64,000 nt of DNA from Limnoperna fortunei (taxonomy: Eukaryota > Mollusca > Bivalvia > Mytilida > Modiolidae). Under the pieces are notes generated by a model, which was not told where the DNA came from, searched no databases, and worked only from the letters and a program-made list of their open reading frames with translations. The position numbers were made by a program, and so were the translations under genes. The stretch spans positions 49,282,647 to 49,346,646 of the forward strand of contig OX104114.1 of NCBI GenBank assembly GCA_944474755.1, written 5' to 3'. Below are positions 20,481-32,313 of the stretch, piece after piece (position 1 is the first letter of the stretch; the number at the start of each line of letters is the position of its first letter).

Positions 20481-20626
20481 AATTTCTTATACCAGAAAAT
20501 GCAAATGTGTTTTATGCAATGAACAATACAGAAAATGAACTAAAATTTATTGCTCGAACTAAAGAAGATCAGCAAACAATGTCATTACAGCGTAAAAAAG
20601 GACAATGGAAATTCAGGATTTCTTGA
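20481..20626 (+). CDS. Rgl: RalGDS/RGL-family gene, last coding exon (RA domain, second half, stop)
   Basis: Completes the Ras-associating domain. After the acceptor TATTTTTTTACAG the frame continues EFLIPENANVFYAMNNTENE, then LKFIARTKEDQQTMSLQRKK and GQWKFRIS, ending TGA at 20624-20626. IPENANVFYAMN is the hallmark of RalGDS, RGL1 and RGL2 RA domains. As in vertebrate RalGDS the RA domain is followed by a short basic tail and stop, so this is the true C-terminus. The splice phase (1 nt + 2 nt) with exon 15691-15799 is consistent. Confidence 0.92.
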
Positions 20627-21470
20627 TAAATATCAGTATGTAGCCAACATATGTTCATATCCATAATTTTCTCCCTGGTGTGTTCATTCTGGCATAAAAG
20701 GATTAAGCACTAGCACTCATCAATTTGATCCCATGCAAACTTGAGCAGATTCATTGAATATGGAGCAATGTGATCAAACTGAAATCTGAGAAGATTTATT
20801 GAAAGGTTCATTAAACATGTAGCAGATTTATTGACAATGTAGCAATATTAATACAGAAACCTCAGCAGAGCAGATTCATTTAAAATTAAGCATGTGATCC
20901 AATGGAAACTTGACAAGGTTCATTTAACATGTAGCAATGTGATCTATTGAAACATAAGCAGATTTATTGAAAATGTAGCAATGTAAAGATGATAACCTGA
21001 GCAGATTTATTTAAAATTTAGCAATGGGATCTCATGGAAACTTGAGCTGATTCATTGAACATCTAGCAGTGTGATTACTTGAAAACCTTAACCCGTACAA
21101 TGTTATCCTTTGGAAACCTGAGCAGGATCCTTAAAAGGATACAGGACACAATCGGCCATTATTATGTCACACCAATGAAAGTTGATGATGAGGTCTCTTC
21201 ACTATCAAAATTCTGTTATGCTGTGCCAAATATTTCACGCTTGCATGATCAATGTTTAGTGAGTTTTTTACTTATATGTGTGGTATGTGACATCAGTGTC
21301 ACAGAGAAGCATGTTCTTAATTCTGAAAAATGAAATTTTACAATAATTAGTAATTTTATACTAGTTATTTTCCAGTTTACAGAATTTTACTTGGAGATCC
21401 CTATTTTCTTTACAGAACTAAAATGTATTCCAATTATTGTACATTATAACAGAAATTCAGACAATTTTAT
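20627..21470 (+). repeat. Rgl 3' flank with ~60-bp degenerate minisatellite
   Basis: From about 20730 to 21130 a degenerate unit recurs seven or so times, built on ATGTAGCAATGTGATC, GGAAACCTGAGCAGATT and CATTGAAA. It probably lies in the 3' UTR or just beyond; no clear AATAAA follows the stop closely. The 84-codon ORF at 21079-21333 overlaps the last unit and is not supported. Confidence 0.65.
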
Positions 21471-22640
21471 TATACCCCCCCGCTTTTCAAGCGGGGGGTA
21501 TATAGTGTTCATGGTGTCCGTCTGTCCGTCTGTCCGTCCTATACACTTTCTATTATTTGCAACTCCTCCTACACCACTAAAAGGAATTTGATGAAACTTA
21601 CACAGAATCTTTGTCACATAGTGCCATTGTGCAGGAGATATTTAACATTTTGATTGGAATGATATTTGGGGTTTCCCATAGAAAAACATGGACTTTGTCA
21701 TTGACCTTAGGGGGTCCCTATCTCTTATGTGCAACTCCTCCTACACCACTGAATGGAATTTAATGAAACTTATACAGAATCCTTGTCACATAGTGCCATT
21801 GTGCAGGAGATATTAAACATTTTGATCGGATCGATATTTGGGGTTTCCGATAGAAAAACATGGACATTGTCATTGACCTAAGGGGGTCCTCATCTCTAAT
21901 GTGCAACTCCTCCTACACCACTGAATGGAATTTGTTGAAACTTACACAGAATCCTTGTCACATAGTGCTATTGTGCAGGAGATATTTATTATTTTGATCG
22001 GAATGATATTTGGGGTTTCCCATAGAAAAACATGGACTGTAATTGACATAAGGGGATACACATTTCTTATGTGCGACTTCTCCTACACCACTAAATGGAA
22101 TTTGATGAAACTTACACAGAATGTTGTCACATATTGCCATTGTGCACTAGATATTAAACATTTCAATTGGAATGATATTTGGGGTTTCCCATAGAAAAAA
22201 CATGGACTTTGTCATGGACATAAGGGATACCCATCTCTTATGTGCAACTCATTCCTACACAACTGAATTGAATTTGTTGAAACTTACACAGAATCCATGT
22301 CACATAGTGCCATTGTGCAGGAGATATTTTACATTTTGATCGGAATGATATTTGGGGTTTCCTGTAGAAAAACATGGAGTTTGTAATGGACATAATGGGA
22401 TACCCATCTTTTTTTGCAACTCCTCCTACACCACTGAATGGAATTTGTTGAAACTTACACAGAATCTTGGTCACATATTGCCATTGTGCACTGGAGATTA
22501 AACATTTTGATCAGAATATTATTGGAGGTTTCCCATGGAAAAACATGGACTTTGTCATTGACATAGGGGATGCTATTCTTTGGGGGATAGGGGAGGGTTA
22601 CATGTATTATCTGCAATTTCGCCTTCACGTTTAACTAGAT
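21471..22640 (+). mobile_element. GGGGGGTAT-family element with six ~172-bp units
   Basis: Opens with hairpin ATACCCCCCCGCTTTTCAAG CGGGGGGTATATAGTG and GTCCGTCTGTCCGTC, then units keyed by TGCAACTCCTCCTACACCAC (near 21548, 21731, 21903, 22077, 22243, 22415), with TGAAACTTACACAGAATC and CATAGTGCCATTGTGCAGG. Ends in a G-rich stretch and TTTCGCCTTCACGTTTAACT AGAT. The small ORFs on both strands are repeat by-products. Confidence 0.85.
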
Positions 22641-22784
22641 AAAGTTTCAATTTCATAATTAAGAACATCTGAATTTTTTCTTATATATTCTTAAATAATT
22701 CTGCACTTAAGATTAATGTTTTATAGCTTTTTTTTAAGGATCAACTTAATTTTACATTTTACCGATTTCATGTGATTCTTACTT

Positions 22785-23100
22785 TATTATACCCCCCGGT
22801 TGAAAAGCGGGGGGTATATAGTGATCATGGTGTCCGTCCATCCGTTACACTTTCTCTTATTTGCAACTCCTCCTACACCACTGAATGGAATTTGATGAAA
22901 CTTACAAAGAATCCTTCTCACATAGTGCCATTGTGCAGGAGATATTTAACATTTTGATCAGAATGATATTTGGGTTTTCCCACAGGAAAAAAATGGACAT
23001 TGCTATTCTTTGAGGTGGGGAGGGATGGGGGTTCCCATGTTTTATCTGCAACTCTTCCTACACTAGATTAAGTTTCAAGTTCATAAGTAAGAACACGTGC
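22785..23100 (+). mobile_element. Single-unit copy of the same GGGGGGTAT family
   Basis: Has the hairpin TATACCCCCCGGTTGAAAAG CGGGGGGTATATAGTG, a short GTCCGTCCATCCG block, one body unit (TGCAACTCCTCCTACACC...) and the G-rich 3' block. It shows that unit number varies between copies of one family. Confidence 0.85.
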
Positions 23101-24280
23101 ATTTGCTCACAGTTTTTTTTACTCTAGTTTGACATAGTTTTATTAGTGCTTTTTATTGTCTTTTCTGCATTTCTCTGTAGTAGTCTTTTATTAGAAAGTG
23201 GTCAACCCCTCAGAAATAAGCCCTGAAACCCCTATTTTTTTAAAATTTGGTTATATGTGTACAACACTAACTTAATATCGCAAGTTTAAAGAAAATTCAT
23301 TGATACATTATTTCAGTGTATGTGTCCTGCACCCTGTTAACCCCTTAATTGATAGAGCAGAAAAGAAAGTTGTCCCTAAAAACCCTTACAGATGAACAGT
23401 TAATCATTGTTATTTTTGCAGTTTTTACATTTTATGTCAAGAATTTTTTATCTTAATCAAAGCATTTTTATTATATACCCACACAAACAAAGAGAATGTA
23501 AAACAGTAGAAAGTCCAGAAAATATGACACTGATGCAGTTGTTACTTTGAATACTTTTACTGGTAGAATCTTGGTCAGGTACGTATGCTCAAATAATTTG
23601 ACAAAATTTTAGAAAAAATGTTGTAATTTGTTTACAGTAATGATTATTTACCTCATAGTTCTCAGATGTCATGAAATGATTCCTTGTTAAAATCTCTATG
23701 GTAAATAAAATACTCGAAGAATTATATATAGTTATGTATAATATATATCGAGTATTGACAATTTGGTTTTTGATACAGACTTTATTATTGCCAGTATTAG
23801 GTAAGCCACAGGGCAATCAAATTTGAATAGCTGCATCAATATGATATAAATGCGTCATTCTCTAGACACCATTTCACTAGAAAGCTCTACAATTCATTGA
23901 TATTCATTTAGCTGACTTCAGTGACATGACTTGTTTCCTTATTTTAATTTACTACAACTAAGTCATCTCAGCACATCAATCAAGAACAATTTAATTGTTA
24001 CATGGATCATCTTCAACAGAAATTTAATTCAGAGCAACTCAGACCTTTGCTCAGTTAGACTATAATTGGGTTATTCATAGAACATTTGAGGATTTACATT
24101 TACAGAAGTCATTTTTCACTTTTCATTAATATATAGATACATTTCATTAGTTTAAATTATTGATTTTTTTTAATGTTATTTGTGTTTATATAATCTTTGT
24201 TTATTAATCTCAAATAACCTTTGAAGTGTCACTAGTGTACTAGATAATGAATGATTGGACCATCATGAAAAATTTGTGTC
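23101..24280. other. No recognisable feature
   Basis: AT-rich intergenic sequence without a supported coding frame or repeat unit. A minus-strand 75-codon frame at 23589-23816 is not recognised. Confidence 0.5.
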
Positions 24281-24650
24281 CCTGTCAGGTACTTTCTACC
24301 TATTGCTCAATCAATTCCCAAAATCGATAACAGCTGTTTAGAAAACTGCTTCAATCTGTTTTCTTTAAAGCTCTTAATAAGAAAGAGCTGGACATTTAAA
24401 TTGCAGCTATTCGTGCATGACTCAGGTAACTTCAAACTTCTAATCTGGCCATAGAGTACAATGTAGATGGAACACCATAGAAGTATAAAAGTTACCTGAG
24501 TCACACATAAGTAGCTTCAATTTAAATGTCCAAGCTATCACTGATGAAGAGCTTTAAAGAAAACAGAATGAAGCAGTTTTCTAAACAGCTGTTATCTGTA
24601 TTAAGAATTGGTTGACCAATAGGTAGAAAATACCTGACAGGTCATTGTAT
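24281..24650. mobile_element. Foldback element, copy 2, ~150-bp arms
   Basis: The left arm (24281-24430) contains CCTGTCAGGTACTTTCTACC, AACAGCTGTTTAGAAAACTG, TTTAAAGCTCTTAATAAG and GACTCAGGTAACTT; the right arm (about 24490-24645) is its reverse complement with modest divergence, including AAGTTACCTGAGTC and TACCTGACAGG. The loop is about 60 bp. Outer ends read TGTCAGGTA...TACCTGACA. No coding capacity. Confidence 0.85.
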
Positions 24651-25334
24651 TTTGACTATAAATCAGAAAAATTTTAACTTGTGAGGTCAGTGCATAAATA
24701 TATTGACATGAGAACACTCATTCATTCATTCATTCATATCTATATTTTCCTCATGAAGTGATTACTTATGAACATCATATAATGAGAACAAAAAATCAAT
24801 TAATAAGTCTTAATATGTACACAGTATCATAAATAAATTAATAAATAAACACATGGTCAAGTGTTGCCAACCGATCACTCATTTTTATTTTTGTCGTCTA
24901 GAAATTAAATCCGTAAATATTAATATTAATGTCAAGCAATATTTGATTGGTTAAATAAAATAGACTAGCCCATTTGATTAAAAAATATTTTACTGAAATA
25001 GTTGTATGCAATAGGGTTTTTATTATCTATTTTCAGTAGTAGGCCAATTTCTAAAGTTAATTCATCTTTTATCCCTGATTTAGCTGGAAAAAAAACCTTA
25101 GATTTATTTAAGATCATATATATTACAGGGTTCATATATTTTGTATATGTCATGGTAAAATTTAGGAATGAATAAGGTAGTAAATACAAATAGTTTGTTG
25201 AGAGCGGTTGAAAACAAAAGAAATATATATATACCATATATTTGAACTAGTCTGTTTCTTTCTTTTGTCAAAATTTCATGCTTATAAAGTTTTGTCATTT
25301 AATGTAATTTTGTTTAGCAATTTCTGTTATTTGA
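24651..25334. other. AT-rich sequence with (CATT)n microsatellite
   Basis: A (CATT)5 run lies near 24718-24737. ORFs at 24965-25453 on both strands are short, overlapping and unrecognised. Confidence 0.5.
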
Positions 25335-25560
25335 TTTTTGGCCCGTATGACCCAGGTGAGGCATTGCAGGAACTTTGTGTCTTCAGCATAGTTATTGTTT
25401 TCAGTACACTTTTTTGTTTCAAACATTTTCTTAGAAACCATTTGGCCAATTGAAACCAAAATTGGCGACAATTTTTATTGGGTGATCCTTTACAAAATTT
25501 ATGTAATTTTGATAGAAAAAACAAAATGGCCACTGCTACAATAATTAACATCCTATAGAT
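25335..25560 (+). repeat. Degraded AGCTCACCTG/GACCC repeat, with CTTGGCCAATTG block
   Basis: Contains GTATGACCCAGGTGAGG, AAACCATTTGGCCAATTGAA and ACCAAAATTGGCGACAA, matching the 5' block of the 7741 and 11815 copies with many substitutions. Similar text near 25600-25700 suggests degraded further units. Confidence 0.55.
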
Positions 25561-28020
25561 CAATGTTTAAAACAGCCTCTTCTCTTAGACAAGTAAATCA
25601 TTTGAAATAAAACTTAGTTCCAGCATTGTTTGAAAGAGCCTCCACAAAGTTTGTTTTTTTGCTAAATTGGAAATTCAAGTTGGCTGCCATTGCTATGACG
25701 ATATGGGGAAAATGTTCACATGGCTTCTTTTCAGAAATTTCAAACCTGAATGAAGCCATATTTTGTATGCCTGTTTATTGGATAGTTCTGCCAATAGTAT
25801 GCATTTTTATTCTGATATAAATTCCAAATTCTGACAACACAATACTAAAGACCCTACGAGAAAACAGTTTTAAAAGGCTTTTTTTTCTAGAACCTTGGGT
25901 AACCAGCGGAAGCCAATTTTATCAGCAATATTTGTTGGGGGGTACTCTAAAAATAAATGTTTGTTAGGCTAATCAGAAATTTGAATGGACTCTTTGGCAG
26001 ACTTGGCTTAACAGAGGACCATATAGGTAGAACTTCAAATATCCTCTTTAAAAAACGTTAAGCTGATTGAACATATATTATATGTTTATTTGTTTGGAAG
26101 TTAAAAAGATTGCAATTCCAGAAATTAATATAACACAAAAACCTGCAAGATAATGTCTTAAATGGTATATTATTTGAAACACAAATTAACCAGTGAAAAC
26201 CAAACAGCAAAATTATGACAGTTGGAAATTTAAAATTACAAAACTTTGTTAAACAAATTACAACATTTCTGGCATTGATTTTATACAGCAATGCAGGCTT
26301 TTGAGAAGCCTGGTTTATAGAATATCCTTTGTGCCTTATGTTTTTTGAGATTGACCACTAAAGCCATTTGTTTGCAGTTCATTTTAGGTTCTCGACATTT
26401 GTTACTAATAATTCTCATTCAATGCTTAAGGTTACAAGAAATATCGCCATATGACTTGCTTTTTGGGTTTTCCATGTGTACTTTTAGGACTATTTATTTT
26501 ACCAATAAAGCATAAAAGTTTTAATAATCAATTTCTTTATAGACAACTTTTGTAGTAAGGATATATTTTCATTTGACAGTACATGACTCGATTCATTCCA
26601 GCACTGGGGCAATAAAGGCAAAAACACTCGAACTAATACTTTTAAATTCTGTTTACTCAACTTCTCATTGAAATATGTCATTGATTTCACATTTCAAAAA
26701 CATTGTTTTCTTGTATAATTTTATAAGAGTTGTTAAGTTTTGAATGGTTTAGTGCAATATGTATATTAGGTGGTAATATGTGTAGAATTATGTTTATATA
26801 ATTAAGGCTTTCCACTTCAGAGTGCGAAGCCTTATTATTTTTTGTCTGTTTATTCTTTTTTTTTTTTGTTTCCCCATAAATTTTGTTTGCTGACATGTTG
26901 TAATGATATTTTGTACCACGTAAAAATATTTGTTTAGTTATGTGTAGGAGTCCCATTACATGTACTTGTAATTAAAAACTCAAACTTCAATCTAGTCAAA
27001 CATGAAATGCATCTTTTTTTTCTGGAAACATCCGTATTAAAATAACTTCCTTTTCATGTTTAAAAATGTTGTTTGTACTCTGGCCATCATATATAACATT
27101 ATCTGGAAGATTTGTGCTCCATAATGTTTCTTACAGAAGGAAGGAGAAAAATCACAATATTTGCCATTTTTGTATAACTCATACCTATTGTGGTTCTATT
27201 TACACAAAAAATAAAATAGAAGTGTTAGGAATTTTTAAACATAATTTAAGCAATAGAAGGTGTATATCGATTTCAGACAATTTTAGCCCAAAAACATATT
27301 CTGTTCCATAGAAGTTGCAAAACACTACCATCAACGTTAAAACAAAGAAAATAAAACAAAACACGCCGAACTCTATATGTATTTATATTTATACAATTTC
27401 TGTTACTTATTTCTTTCTACGACTGAAGATTTTTGCATTTGTATTCGTCATAGTCATTGTAGATTTGACATCTGTCTACGTCTGTGGACCGCTACGTTCC
27501 TTGTGCTGTATTTTAATGTGTTTATATTGTATTACTATTGTCCCTGCAACAAAAGCGGTCTTAGAATTGATCATGTTTGTAGCCAATTCATATCTGATTT
27601 TATTTCATATTTCATTGAATTTCTCATTTAATGATCTTTCAGTAGTGTACAACAGATTTTTCATATCAGTATCTTTTATTGTTTTCAAGACGACAGTGGT
27701 AAATAGTGCAAACTAAATTTTTTTACCAATGTAATAATGTTTTAATTTATAACTCATTTTAGAAAGAATTCTTCATCAAAAGTATTTTCAGATTTATGTC
27801 AACACATTATTCCTGTCTTTTGGCTGTCAAACATATTTGGGCTGAAGGGTTCTGTCATTTGGATGTCTCCTTGAATACAGTGACAAACCATATATTAAGA
27901 CTGTTAAAATATTATATAATACAATCGGGCAGGTGAGAAAAATATTTATTTTCTATAATATATATAATATAATATAAATTATATATAATTTTCTATATTT
28001 TCTAAAATATCTATATTGCG
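25561..28020. other. Long AT-rich stretch, no supported gene
   Basis: The longest frame is 133 codons at 27315-27716, hydrophobic and overlapped by an 84-codon frame in another phase; no domain, splice pattern or codon signal supports it. No other feature recognised. Confidence 0.4.
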
Positions 28021-28330
28021 TAAGCAACTCGTATAGTTTTCAGCCCAGATCTCTTAGACTTCACAGAAAGATTGCACATGTATATAAGTTGAGCACCTGC
28101 TATTATGGAAGTGTTCAAGAATTTTTTCCCAATTTTCCAGACTTGGGAACTTTGTCATTTTTCAGAACATTTGCAAAAACGGTACCTATTATGTGTAATC
28201 AACTGTTAACGTTTTCAACCCAGATCTCTGAAACTTCACAGAAAGATTGTACATGTATTAAAGTTGTGGATTTGCTATTATGAAAGTTTTCTAGTATTTT
28301 TTCCAAATTTTCCAGACTTCTGGAAAACCT
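28021..28330 (+). repeat. Tandem duplication, ~175-bp period
   Basis: Two diverged units share CCCAGATCTC, CTTCACAGAAAGATTG and CACATGTATATAAGTTG-like sequence followed by GCTATTATGGAAGTGTTC and TTTTCCAGACTT. The first starts near 28030, the second near 28203. Confidence 0.75.
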
Positions 28331-28479
28331 TCCAACATATTGTAAACCATTCCCCATTTATTAAAGCACTTGCTTTGCAACTCCGCCTTTTCATACTTTT
28401 GTGATTTTTAAAATTGCAAATAGTGTAAACTAAATGTAGTACTTTTAAATACCTTCTTTTAAAATTCTTGCATGATGTT

Positions 28480-28960
28480 TATCTCACCTCACCCGACGTG
28501 TTGTGTGAGATTTTGTCATCACTTTGCATCTGTCTTCTCTGAAACACTTGGCTAGTTGAAATCAACCATGGTCAAATATTTATCAGAAAAATCTTTTGCA
28601 TTTACAAAGTAAAAGTAAAATGTTTAAAAGGCATCTCTGAAACATATAAACAGATGGTCCTCTTTAGCCATTTGTTTTTTATGCCAATCAGAAATTCAGA
28701 ATGACCATCACCACTTGACTTAGTTTAACACAGATCCCTATGAAAAAATGTTTAAAAGTCCTTTTCAGAAACTAAAAAGGTGACCGAAGGTGCTTCAAGA
28801 AAAAGTTCTTTTTAGCTCATCTGGACCGAAGGTCCATGTGAACTTTTCCGTCACTTAGTGTTCGTCGTCCGTCGTAAAATTTTTTAAACCTTCTCTGAAA
28901 CCATTGGGCCATTTTTTTCAATCTTGGCAACAATCATCCTAAGGTTTCCTAGTCAACTAT
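28480..28960 (+). repeat. Two degraded 5' blocks of the AGCTCACCTG...GTGAGCT family
   Basis: One block at about 28480-28600 (TCACCTCACCCGACGTGTTG TGTGAGATTTTGTC) and another at 28814-28960 (TAGCTCATCTGGACCGAAGG TCCATGTGAACTT, GTCGTCCGTCG, ACCATTGGGCCA, CAATCATCCTAAGG). The second matches the start of the 11815 element well but lacks the tandem core. Confidence 0.7.
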
Positions 28961-30404
28961 TCAGTGAAACGAGACCGTGTTTTTATATGAAGTGCCCAAT
29001 GTTGGATATGCACATTTTTGAAAGCTTTGTTTCCATCAACAATCATTTTTAACACGCAGTTCTTTTAATACTAAAATTGCATACCTTTCCCATCAGTTAT
29101 TTTTAACTTGTTTGAATGTCGTTTTTAGTGAATCTGCAATCAAACGATATAATTTTTGTTTACTAGCCAAACTAAATGTACATTTAACCAATATTTGTAT
29201 ATGGTTGTGATAGTGGTAATGATGTCTTAATAGTTTTGTAGTTATTTTTGTAATATACATGTATAACTTGCTTGTTTTCTAGTCATTTAGATCATTTAAA
29301 TTGATAACTATTATTTAGGAATAATTTTGTTTTGCACTTAATTCATAAAATATAAACATGTAAACAATGATTTAAGCTTTCTTTAACTTTAAATTACCTA
29401 CATTGTGATATTGGTTTCTTCTTGTATTTGATGCAGCTGACAAATATATGAAAAAAGACACAAAAATTCAGACTGAATTATGTATATACACAAGTATTTT
29501 AAAAGTGTTTTACACATTGTTATCACGTCTTATCGCCACTCCTACGGGTTTTTTTAATTAAAAATATTGGGGGTTTTCGGAGAAAATGCCCCTTTTTAAC
29601 ATGAGAGAGTGTAAAGCATCTTTTATGATTTTTAACTTGTAAGAGAAAAGGGATGAATTTTTTATCCACAGCTTTTCAAAAAATGTAAGAGCAAACTAAA
29701 TTAAAATTGCTCTTGTACGCCAGAATAAAAGTTCATAAACTTATTGCATTTAATTAACTGGAAGCTATTTTGCTAATTATATGAAAACCTTGCATGAATG
29801 ATGCTTATAATGTTCAGTACAAAAAATTGTTAATTTGATATTGATTTGGGAAAAAAATCTCCGATTGTACTTTCAAAATACGTCGCCTTTAAAAGTGCCT
29901 GTCGTACGTGAAATTATCTACTAACATTCTTCATTTCGTTTTCAGTGGGCGAAAAACATTGCCACTACTGAAACAGGCAGTGCCTGCATGTTTTTGATTG
30001 AATGTTATTTTTAAAAATCATCTCTAAAACTTGTAATTTGGTCTAACTTAGTCTATGGTATTTGACAGATTCCTCTATTGACCTGGACAAAACTATGGTC
30101 TATATTTTTGATAAAATTTAAGTTGAATAAAATGTCCACATGTTTGCTAACTGTGTATAAATAATGTCTGTTAAGCGTTTTGAAAGTTCATTGCTGCCAT
30201 TTAATAAGAGATTTAAGTTGACTTCTCTGTTGTTTGATAACCAGTTTAAGCCAATAAATAAGTCTATTCTCAGGTCCGTATACTCTGTACAGTCACAGAA
30301 AAATTATACTGGGTTTCTTTGCTGCTGCCACACTTATAATGTTAAGTGTGTAAAAATCATAGTTTAAGAAGTACGCATTACATCTCATCGGAGTGAGTAT
30401 GTTA
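28961..30404. other. No recognisable feature
   Basis: AT-rich sequence. A minus of evidence: a plausible acceptor (TTGATGCAG at about 29440) is followed by 40-odd open codons on the plus strand, but no domain or donor supports an exon. Confidence 0.45.
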
Positions 30405-30880
30405 TTAAGTTATACCCCTAATCGTAAGAGAGGGTACTATATTGAAATCATCTTGTCAGTCTGTCCGTCTGGTGCAGACTTTTTAAACAGATTTCTCGGC
30501 TTCTACTTACTGGGTGGTCCGTCAACACTGAGATTGCGGGTTCGATTCTCACCGCAGGCAGGGTGTACTCGACTCCAATCTTAATTGACAAGGATTGCCA
30601 GTTTTCCTACCGCAGGTCGGGGGTTCTCTCCGGGTACTCCGGCTTCCTCCCCCAATAAAAACTGGACGCCATGATATAGCTGAAAAATTGCTGAAAGTGG
30701 CGTTAAAACTTCAAACAAACAAATCTACTTACTGGATTGATTTCAAATTAAGTGCACAGCTGTAGCATGATGATTTTTATCGTGACTCCCCTTTCTTTCC
30801 AGGTCAGTCAGTTATCTACTTCCTGTTTTCCGAGCCGAAAAATGGTTGAGTTGGGGTAAACTTTGCACTACTCGGTGCTG
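30405..30880 (+). mobile_element. Degraded TACCCC.../GTCCGTC element, interrupted by a SINE
   Basis: Starts TATACCCCTAATCGTAAGAG AGGGTACTATATTG with CAGTCTGTCCGTCTGG, is interrupted at 30514-30723 by a SINE, and resumes with TGGATTGATTTCAAATTAAG. It belongs to the same architectural class as the GGGGGTAT elements. Confidence 0.65.
30514..30723 (+). mobile_element. 5'-truncated SINE with 12-bp target-site duplication
   Basis: Same family as 11910-12173, beginning inside the tRNA-like head (box A missing, box B GGTTCGATTCTCACC kept) and ending GTGGCGTTAAAACTTC plus (CAAA)n. Flanked by TCTACTTACTGG at 30502-30513 and 30724-30735. The short ORF across it is not a gene. Confidence 0.92.
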
Positions 30881-31909
30881 GTCCATGTTTTATCGGTAAT
30901 TTGTTACAATTTCCTTTGATCTTTACTACCAATAAAATTAGTATCTCAATCTCAATGCTCAGTAAAACACCGACTGGTAATGCTAGGAATTATCAGCTGT
31001 TGGTCATTTGCCATGCGCGAATACATTGCGGAATAATCTGCCCAACCTTTTGACAATCGCGCATCACTGACCAAAGCTCATTAATATTAGGGAAACAAAC
31101 ATAACGAAAAGAACCAATATATCTACATATATGCTGCAATTAAATAGACCTGTCTAGACAATTAAAAGTGTTACAAAATATAAAATGCAACACGGAATTA
31201 GTGGATATCTTATTAGTCTACTGAAATAATAATAACGAACAATGAATGGCCACCACTCGAATTTCAGCGATTTTTCCTTCAGCAATGTAAACAATGAACC
31301 AAAGCTAAATTAGTGTTTAAATATCTTGCATGTATTGCTCTAAACAAATGACTCTGCAATAATAAAATACAGGGCGTTTCAACAAAATGACCGTCCGTTA
31401 TATCGACATATTTACTACCTACAAACAATACCGGTTGACTTTTCCACTTGATTAATTTGAAATTCACTACGTACCACAGGTTCAATCGCCTTAAAGTTTA
31501 CAGTTTTGTTTGATTGAGGTAGTGAGGTTAGACATTACGCATAACATTGTACAAATAAGTAGTGAACAGATTTGTGTCGTAAAAACGACCATATTACAAA
31601 GCAAAATAAATAAAATACTAGGAAAAAACAAAAACAAAGTAAAGAGCTGTATTTTAATTGGGAAATTACCGATAACAAAATTATTAGTATTTTTGCACTA
31701 AACAAAGATTATCAGGTCCATAACAGATTTGCTCTTAGATAATCCTTGTCTCACGTTTTACAATGCGCTACAGAATACAACCGTCAAATTAAACTCATTC
31801 TGAAAGATAGCACCTATTGAGGATTGTACTAATACAAAAACCACAGAATGAAATATTATATGAAATGACCTGATTGTTGTAAATATTTAATAACTTGTCT
31901 CTCTTCCAT
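30881..31909. other. No recognisable feature
   Basis: Sequence up to the left TSD of the MULE-like element (CTCTTCCAT at 31901-31909). Short ORFs on both strands are unrecognised. Confidence 0.45.
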
Positions 31910-32313
31910 CATCCTCCCAAGTCAGGGGTTCTGAGTTCGCGTTCGTTCCATCATCACCCCTGACAACATACATATATATTTTTCGGGTCTGAGTTTCGCC
32001 ATCTGGCGGTGACCGGAGTTAACATCAACCAATGAAATTTATCGTAACCTTCGCCTAATTATATAATGTTTACATGTAAACAAAAAATGTCTGCGCCCTG
32101 TATCGTGGATTGTTTTAACGATATATGTTGGACAAATTCCCTCCGGACCTCAAAAAGAAGCTGTATGAGCGGTGACAGCTGGTGCCATTTGTTTTTCAAA
32201 TGAAATGAGGACGACTGCAATGGCATATAAAAATTTGCATACGAATACTTCCACGTGTTGAACGTGATATTGTTAAAGTAGTGGACTGAATGAAATTGAG
32301 TTCTGTGCAGTAC

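Noticed and set aside
21079..21333. 84-codon ORF after Rgl
   Set aside because: Begins in the minisatellite and shows no domain; Rgl already ends at a typical RalGDS-family C-terminus.
27315..27716. 133-codon ORF
   Set aside because: Hydrophobic low-complexity product from T-rich DNA, overlapped by another frame; no domain or splice signal.
29440..29570. Possible exon after TTGATGCAG
   Set aside because: About 40 open codons only, no donor, no recognisable product.
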